Source: Syntrophaceae bacterium
Lineage (GTDB): Bacteria; Desulfobacterota; Syntrophia; Syntrophales; UBA5619
Assembly (NCBI GenBank): GCA_919902745.1
Contig: CAKKRN010000202.1
Coordinates: forward strand, 2,600-12,910
Direction: 5' to 3'
DNA length: 10,311 bases
Shown: positions 6,393 through 10,311 of the stretch, in pieces
Layout of the letters: every line of letters begins with the position of its first letter
Position numbering within the stretch: position 1 is the stretch's first letter
The notes under the pieces: generated by a model
What the model saw: the letters and a program-made list of their open reading frames with translations, nothing else
What the model was told of the DNA's origin: nothing
Database searches by the model: none
Made by a program: the position numbers and the translations under genes

Positions 6393-7214
6393 TTAACCTC
6401 TTCGTTTTACGATATATTTATCGGTACTTTTATTGGTCCGCGTCTTATGGCCCTTTGTCGGCACGCCCCAAGGTGTGCAGGGATGACGGCCACCGGACGA
6501 CTTCCCTTCCCCGCCGCCCATCGGATGATCGACCGGGTTCATCACAACGCCCCTCACCTTCGGCCGTCGGCCGAGCCATCGTTTCCGCCCCGCCTTGCCG
6601 AGGCTCAGGTTCTCGGAATCGATGTTCCCAACTTGGCCTATCGTGGCCCGGCATTCCATGAAAATCTTCCTCACCTCTCCGGAAGGAAGCCGAACCTGGG
6701 CATAGCCCGCTTCCTTGGCCATGAGCTGGCCGTAAGCGCCGGCAGAGCGGATCAGCTGACCTCCCCGGCCAACCTTAAGTTCCACATTGTGGATCAGGGT
6801 TCCCAGCGGAATGTTCTTCAGAGGAACGGTATTTCCGGGTTTGATGTCCGCCTTTTCGCCGCTGACGATGGCATCCCCCACGGTAACCTTGGTCGGGGCG
6901 ATAATGTACCTCTTTTCGCCGTCGGCATAATTCAGCAGAGCGATCCGCGACGACCGGTTGGGATCGTATTCGATGGAGGCGACGCGGGCCGGAATATCAT
7001 CCTTGTCTCTCCGAAAATCGATCAGCCGGTAACGCCGCTTATGCCCGCCGCCGATGTGGCGGCTGGTCATTCTGCCATAGCTGTTGCGTCCGCCGGACTT
7101 CTTCAGGGGGCGCAAGAGACCCTTCTCAGGCGTCGACTTCGTCAGCTCTTCAAAATCGGAGCAGGTCTGAAACCTTCTTCCCGGCGATGTCGGTTTGTAT
7201 TTTTTGATTCCCAT
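6393..7214 (-). CDS. rplB: Large subunit ribosomal protein L2 (uL2)
   Basis: L2 binds 23S rRNA near the peptidyl transferase centre and is needed for subunit association. The 273-residue product matches the family length. It begins [14 protein letters not shown] and contains [19 protein letters not shown] and RSSRIALL. The conserved MNPVDHP segment places its His at residue 230, equivalent to the functionally important His229 of E. coli L2. It is followed by [14 protein letters not shown] and a basic C-terminal tail. A GAGGGA about 8-9 nt before the ATG serves as the ribosome binding site. The stop is TAA and only 3 nt separate it from the rpsS start, so the ribosome binding site of rpsS lies within the end of rplB. 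Confidence 0.98.
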   Translation of the reverse strand: MGIKKYKPTSPGRRFQTCSDFEELTKSTPEKGLLRPLKKSGGRNSYGRMTSRHIGGGHKRRYRLIDFRRDKDDIPARVASIEYDPNRSSRIALLNYADGEKRYIIAPTKVTVGDAIVSGEKADIKPGNTVPLKNIPLGTLIHNVELKVGRGGQLIRSAGAYGQLMAKEAGYAQVRLPSGEVRKIFMECRATIGQVGNIDSENLSLGKAGRKRWLGRRPKVRGVVMNPVDHPMGGGEGKSSGGRHPCTPWGVPTKGHKTRTNKSTDKYIVKRRG

Positions 7215-7254
7215 CCCCTCTATTCCCTCATCCTTGCTGTCTTCGCTTACTAAT

Positions 7255-7279
7255 GGGGACAGATTTCAAATCTGTCCCC
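7255..7279. repeat. 25-bp perfect palindrome, copy 2 (rplW–rplB gap)
   Basis: The sequence is GGGGACAGATTT, one central base (C on the plus strand), then the exact reverse complement AAATCTGTCCCC, giving 12-bp arms. It sits in the 78-nt gap between rplW and rplB, 13 nt after the rplW stop and 40 nt before the rplB ATG. Apart from orientation and one outer pair it is the same element as the palindrome at 3696-3722. The identical block extends by two bases (AT) to 7253-7279 when compared with copy 1 in inverse orientation. In the transcript it would fold into a stem of about 11 bp with a tiny loop. No U-tract follows. Confidence 0.9.
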
Positions 7280-7292
7280 GGTGGTCCCTACT

Positions 7293-7580
7293 TTATACAC
7301 CGTCTCCGGTCTCGATGCGGCTGCCTGGCGCCAGGGTCACGATTGCCTTCTTCCAGGCGCTTCTCTGACCCATGACCTTGCCCGATTTTTTCTTCTTACC
7401 GCGTACATTCATGACCCGGACGGCCAGCACCTTGACCTTGAAGATCTTCTCAACGGCACGCCCAACCTCGATGCGGTTCGCCTTGGTGTGAACTTCAAAG
7501 TTGTACTGATTCGCAGCGTCCCGCGCGACGGTGGTTTTTTCCGTGATCAACGTCTTCTTGATGATCTGATACAGTTCCAT
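7293..7580 (-). CDS. rplW: Large subunit ribosomal protein L23 (uL23)
   Basis: L23 sits at the exit of the peptide tunnel and is the docking site for trigger factor and the signal recognition particle. The 95-residue product is of normal length. It shows the family pattern: an N-terminal LITEKTT segment, the central FEVHTKANRIEVGRAVEKIF strand-helix, a basic loop (RGKKKKSGK) and the signature RSAWKKAIVTL near the C-terminus. The ATG overlaps the rplD stop by one base, so it is likely translated by reinitiation. The stop is TAA. The 78-nt gap that follows, before rplB, carries one of the two palindromic repeats described separately. Confidence 0.97.
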   Translation of the reverse strand: MELYQIIKKTLITEKTTVARDAANQYNFEVHTKANRIEVGRAVEKIFKVKVLAVRVMNVRGKKKKSGKVMGQRSAWKKAIVTLAPGSRIETGDGV

Positions 7581-8203
7581 TATGCTATCAACGCCCCTTC
7601 GATTTTATGAACAGAGGGTTCAAGAAGGACGACATGATCGTATTTCAGCAGGTCGTAGACATTGACCCCCTCTGAGCGGACCATTTTGACATCCCGGATA
7701 TTCCGCGAGGATTTCTCCAGGACCGGTCTTTGCTGATCGATCACGAAAAGGGTCTTCTTGAATCCGAAACGGTCGATCACCTCCTGGAACCTCTTGGTCT
7801 TGATCTCTTCCATCGGGAAATCCCGGAGAATGGTTATCCGTTCTTCCTTGAATTTCATGCTGAGCGCGGAAATAAGGGCCAACCGCCTAACCTTCTTGGG
7901 AACCCTGAAGGCATAACCATGCGGCGTGGGTCCAAAGATGATTCCACCACCCCTCCAGATCGGAGAGCGTGAGTTCCCCACCCTGGCCCGTCCCGTTCCT
8001 TTCTGACGCCACGGCTTCTTGTTGCTTCCGCTGACATCGCTTCGACCCTTGGTCGAGGCGGTTCCGCTCCGCCGGGAGGCCATCTGCATCCGAACCACTT
8101 CGTAAATGACGTCCTCATTCACCGGTGCGCCAAACACGGCCTCGCTGAGCTCAATCTCAGCAACTCTATTATTTTCAATGTCGTACACACCTGCTACTGG
8201 CAT
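7580..8203 (-). CDS. rplD: Large subunit ribosomal protein L4 (uL4)
   Basis: L4 binds 23S rRNA early in assembly and lines the peptide exit tunnel with a long loop. In E. coli it also represses the S10 operon. The 207-residue product has the family's basic loop segment (KKPWRQKGTGRAR, then SPIWRGGG and FGP) at roughly residues 62-92 and a C-terminal globular part ending in EGALIA. I chose the ATG at 8203 because an AGGTG lies 6 nt upstream. A GTG at 8212 is in frame but overlaps that ribosome binding site. The TAA stop overlaps the rplW ATG by one base (TAATG), which suggests translational coupling. The leader on which L4 acts in E. coli is not recognisable here. Confidence 0.97.
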   Translation of the reverse strand: MPVAGVYDIENNRVAEIELSEAVFGAPVNEDVIYEVVRMQMASRRSGTASTKGRSDVSGSNKKPWRQKGTGRARVGNSRSPIWRGGGIIFGPTPHGYAFRVPKKVRRLALISALSMKFKEERITILRDFPMEEIKTKRFQEVIDRFGFKKTLFVIDQQRPVLEKSSRNIRDVKMVRSEGVNVYDLLKYDHVVLLEPSVHKIEGALIA

Positions 8204-8228
8204 TTTCCCCACCTAAGAAAGCCCCTGC

Positions 8229-8861
8229 TTATTGACCCTTCTTGATTGCCTGCTTGATCAGCACATATCCGTTCTTGCTGCCCGGAACAGCGCCGCGGAC
8301 CAGGATCACATTCATCTCCGGCCGGACAGCCCATACCAGCAAGTTCTGCACTGTCTTTCTTGCGCTCCCCATGTGACCGGGAAGTTTCGTTCCCTTGAAA
8401 ACACGGGACGGATCGGCGCTTGCACCGATCGATCCGGGGGCCCGGTGAAACATGGAACCGTGGGTCGCCCTGCCGCCGTGGAAACCGTGGCGCTTGATGA
8501 CGCCGGCAAATCCCTTGCCTTTGGTCGTTCCGACAACGTCCACATAATCTCCGGGAGCAAACATTTCCGCATTCAGTTCATGACCCGCTTCGCAACCATC
8601 CGGATCCATGTTGAATTCCCGGAGCACCCGGAACAGCCCCTTGTCCGCCTTCTTGAAGTGCCCCTGAAGGGCCTTGGTCACATTGCGCTGTTTGATGCGG
8701 CCATATCCCAGCTGCAGGGCATCGTAACCATCCGTCTTGGCTGTCTTTTTCTGAATGACTACGGATGGCTCCACTTCAATAACCGTCACGGGAACGGAAA
8801 CCCCTTCATCCGAGAAGATCTGAGTCATCCCCAATTTCTTGCCGATCAGTCCTTTTGTCAT
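8229..8861 (-). CDS. rplC: Large subunit ribosomal protein L3 (uL3)
   Basis: L3 is a primary 23S rRNA binder that helps nucleate 50S assembly and extends a loop towards the peptidyl transferase centre. The product begins [16 protein letters not shown] and contains the conserved extension [17 protein letters not shown] followed by [14 protein letters not shown] and PGHMG. From this start it is 210 aa, the normal size. Two further in-frame ATG codons lie just upstream (8867 and 8873), so the exact start is uncertain by up to four residues. No strong ribosome binding site is visible before any of them. The closest is a GAG about 7 nt before the 8861 ATG. The stop is TAA, 25 nt before the rplD start. 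Confidence 0.96.
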   Translation of the reverse strand: MTKGLIGKKLGMTQIFSDEGVSVPVTVIEVEPSVVIQKKTAKTDGYDALQLGYGRIKQRNVTKALQGHFKKADKGLFRVLREFNMDPDGCEAGHELNAEMFAPGDYVDVVGTTKGKGFAGVIKRHGFHGGRATHGSMFHRAPGSIGASADPSRVFKGTKLPGHMGSARKTVQNLLVWAVRPEMNVILVRGAVPGSKNGYVLIKQAIKKGQ

Positions 8862-8937
8862 TATCATTCTCATTCGTAATAAAACCCGTCACAAAGGATG
8901 GCGAAACGGCCCTGACGGCCAACGAGATCTCCATTTC

Positions 8938-9246
8938 CTATACCTTGATCTCGACATCCACACCCGCTGACAGATCAAGTTTCATCAGGGCGTCCACCGT
9001 CGCCTGCGTCGGCTCAACGATGTCAATCAGTCTCTTGTGCGTCCGGATCTCAAACTGCTCCCGCGATTTCTTGTCCACATGCGGCGACCGGTTAACGCAA
9101 TACTTGTTGATCTCGGTGGGCAGCGGGATGGGGCCCCCGATGCGGGCGCCGGTCCTCTTTGCCGTCTCTACGATATCCTCCACCGAGCGGTCGAGCAGTT
9201 TATAATCGTAGGCCTTAAGGCGAATCCGTATTTTTTGATCTTTCAT
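8938..9246 (-). CDS. rpsJ: Small subunit ribosomal protein S10 (uS10)
   Basis: S10 is a 30S head protein that also acts in transcription antitermination as NusE. The 102-residue product has the family core ([36 protein letters not shown], and the ending AGVDVEIKV) and matches the usual 102-103 aa. I chose the ATG at 9246 because [14 protein letters not shown] aligns with the start of known S10 proteins. A TTG four codons upstream (9258) is in frame but would add MNEA. Neither start has a strong Shine-Dalgarno sequence. The stop is TAG. In E. coli rpsJ opens the S10 operon after a long regulatory leader; here only 30 nt separate it from tuf. A 76-nt gap follows before rplC. Confidence 0.97.
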   Translation of the reverse strand: MKDQKIRIRLKAYDYKLLDRSVEDIVETAKRTGARIGGPIPLPTEINKYCVNRSPHVDKKSREQFEIRTHKRLIDIVEPTQATVDALMKLDLSAGVDVEIKV

Positions 9247-9276
9247 GGCTTCATTCAACCCAATTTGATGGCTGTT

Positions 9277-10311
9277 CTATTCCAGAATCTTGCTGACAAC
9301 ACCGGCGCCGACGGTCCTGCCGCCTTCCCGGATTGCAAACCTGAGCTGCTCCTCCATGGCGATCGGTGTGATCAGAGTCACTTCCATCTCAACATTGTCG
9401 CCGGGCATGACCATCTCCACACCCTCCGGGAGGTTGGCCACGCCGGTCACATCCGTGGTCCGGAAATAGAACTGCGGACGATAGCCGTTGAAGAAGGGGG
9501 TATGCCGGCCGCCTTCCTCCTTCGTCAGGACGTAGACCTGCGCCTTAAACTTGGTGTGCGGCGTGATCGAACCCGGCTTGGCCACGACCTGCCCTCTTTC
9601 CACCTCTTCGCGCTTCGTGCCCCGGAGGAGAACCCCGATGTCATCGCCGGCGCGCCCTTCATCGAGCGTCTTGCGGAACATCTCGACCCCGGTGCAGACG
9701 GTCTTGAAGGTCGGGCGAATCCCGATGATCTCGACTTCTTCACCCGTCCGGATGATACCGCGATCAACACGGCCCGTAACGACCGTTCCGCGGCCGGAAA
9801 TGGTAAAGACATCGCCGACCGGCATCAGAAACGGCTTGTCCAGATCGCGAACCGGCATCGGAATGTAGGTATCGACGGCTTCCAGAAGCTCCCAGATGGA
9901 TTTCGCATCCGCCGACTTCGGATCGTCGGTCTCCAGGGCCTTCAAAGCCGACCCTCTGATAATGGGAATATCGTCGCCGGGGAAATCATACGCCGTCAGC
10001 AGTTCCCGCAGTTCAAGCTCGACCAGATCGAGAAGCTCGGGGTCATCCACGAGATCCACTTTATTCATATAAACAACGACATAAGGAACCTGGACCTGAC
10101 GGGCAAGGAGAATGTGCTCCCGGGTCTGAGGCATGGGACCATCGGACGCCGCAACAACAAGGATCGTGCCATCCATATGGGCTGCGCCGGAAATCATGTT
10201 CTTGATATAGTCGGCATGGCCCGGACAGTCGACATGGGCATAGTGTCGTTTTTCCGTCTGATATTCCACATGCGAGATGTTGATGGTGACCCCTCTCTCC
10301 TTTTCTTCCGG
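9277..10311 (-). CDS. tuf: Elongation factor Tu, 5' part outside window
   Basis: EF-Tu is the GTPase that carries aminoacyl-tRNA to the ribosomal A site. The visible 344 codons begin inside switch I ([11 protein letters not shown]) at the right edge of the window. They continue with the G3 motif DCPGH, whose His corresponds to the catalytic His84 of E. coli, then the G4 motif NKVD and the G5-like SAL. Domains 2 and 3 follow and end in [10 protein letters not shown] and a TAG stop. By alignment to the E. coli protein about 52 N-terminal residues are missing, including the P-loop (GHVDHGKT), so the start codon cannot be seen. The gene is joined to rpsJ by a 30-nt gap, so it is probably cotranscribed with the S10 block. 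An internal GTG at 10269 is not the start, because the upstream codons encode conserved EF-Tu sequence. Confidence 0.98.
   Translation of the reverse strand, partial: PEEKERGVTINISHVEYQTEKRHYAHVDCPGHADYIKNMISGAAHMDGTILVVAASDGPMPQTREHILLARQVQVPYVVVYMNKVDLVDDPELLDLVELELRELLTAYDFPGDDIPIIRGSALKALETDDPKSADAKSIWELLEAVDTYIPMPVRDLDKPFLMPVGDVFTISGRGTVVTGRVDRGIIRTGEEVEIIGIRPTFKTVCTGVEMFRKTLDEGRAGDDIGVLLRGTKREEVERGQVVAKPGSITPHTKFKAQVYVLTKEEGGRHTPFFNGYRPQFYFRTTDVTGVANLPEGVEMVMPGDNVEMEVTLITPIAMEEQLRFAIREGGRTVGAGVVSKILE

Noticed and set aside
6447..7253. Plus-strand open frame of 268 codons
   Set aside because: It is the reverse of rplB over almost its whole length and has no family resemblance or ribosome binding site, so it is a shadow.
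3696..7279. The two palindromes as a CRISPR array or as ends of an insertion sequence
   Set aside because: There are only two copies, 3.5 kb apart, with normal ribosomal genes between them and no spacers, transposase or target duplication visible.
1..10311. An undescribed system hidden in the cluster
   Set aside because: All coding space is explained by 22 well-known genes in the standard order, and no gap exceeds 78 nt, so there is no room for an extra gene.

Overview
The whole window is one stretch of the universally conserved tuf–S10–spc ribosomal protein cluster, read entirely from the minus strand (transcription runs from base 10311 down to base 1). In transcription order it holds: tuf (5' end outside the window), rpsJ, rplC, rplD, rplW, rplB, rpsS, rplV, rpsC, rplP, rpmC, rpsQ, rplN, rplX, rplE, rpsN, rpsH, rplF, rplR, rpsE, rpmD and rplO (last few codons outside the window). 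Every gene is intact where it is fully visible. The largest gap is 78 nt, and no promoter or intrinsic terminator stands out, so the cluster looks like a single long transcription unit that continues on both sides.

The organism is a bacterium. The short zinc-type S14 (CxxC...CxxC, 61 aa), an L24 with a four-cysteine C-terminal knuckle, tuf joined directly to rpsJ, moderately high GC and the general protein sequences fit a Desulfobacterota / deltaproteobacterial lineage (perhaps Syntrophales-like) better than a gamma-, beta- or alphaproteobacterium. This assignment is inference from remembered sequences, not from a search.

Region by region: 9277-10311 is EF-Tu, which brings aminoacyl-tRNA to the ribosome. 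4123-9246 is the S10-type block (S10, L3, L4, L23, L2, S19, L22, S3, L16, L29, S17), and 1-4095 is the spc-type block (L14, L24, L5, S14, S8, L6, L18, S5, L30, L15). The products are early-assembling rRNA binders (L3, L4, L2, L22, S8), exit-tunnel proteins (L4, L22, L23, L24, L29), the 5S rRNA binders L5 and L18, and decoding or mRNA-entry proteins (S3, S5).

I found no undescribed system. The unexpected items are small. A near-identical perfect palindrome (arm GGGGACAGATTT) is inserted in two intergenic gaps, rplW–rplB and rplN–rplX, in opposite orientations. A strong GC-rich hairpin sits between rplF and rplR. TAG stop codons are unusually frequent (11 of 21 visible stops) for highly expressed genes. 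Six of 21 starts are GTG or TTG.
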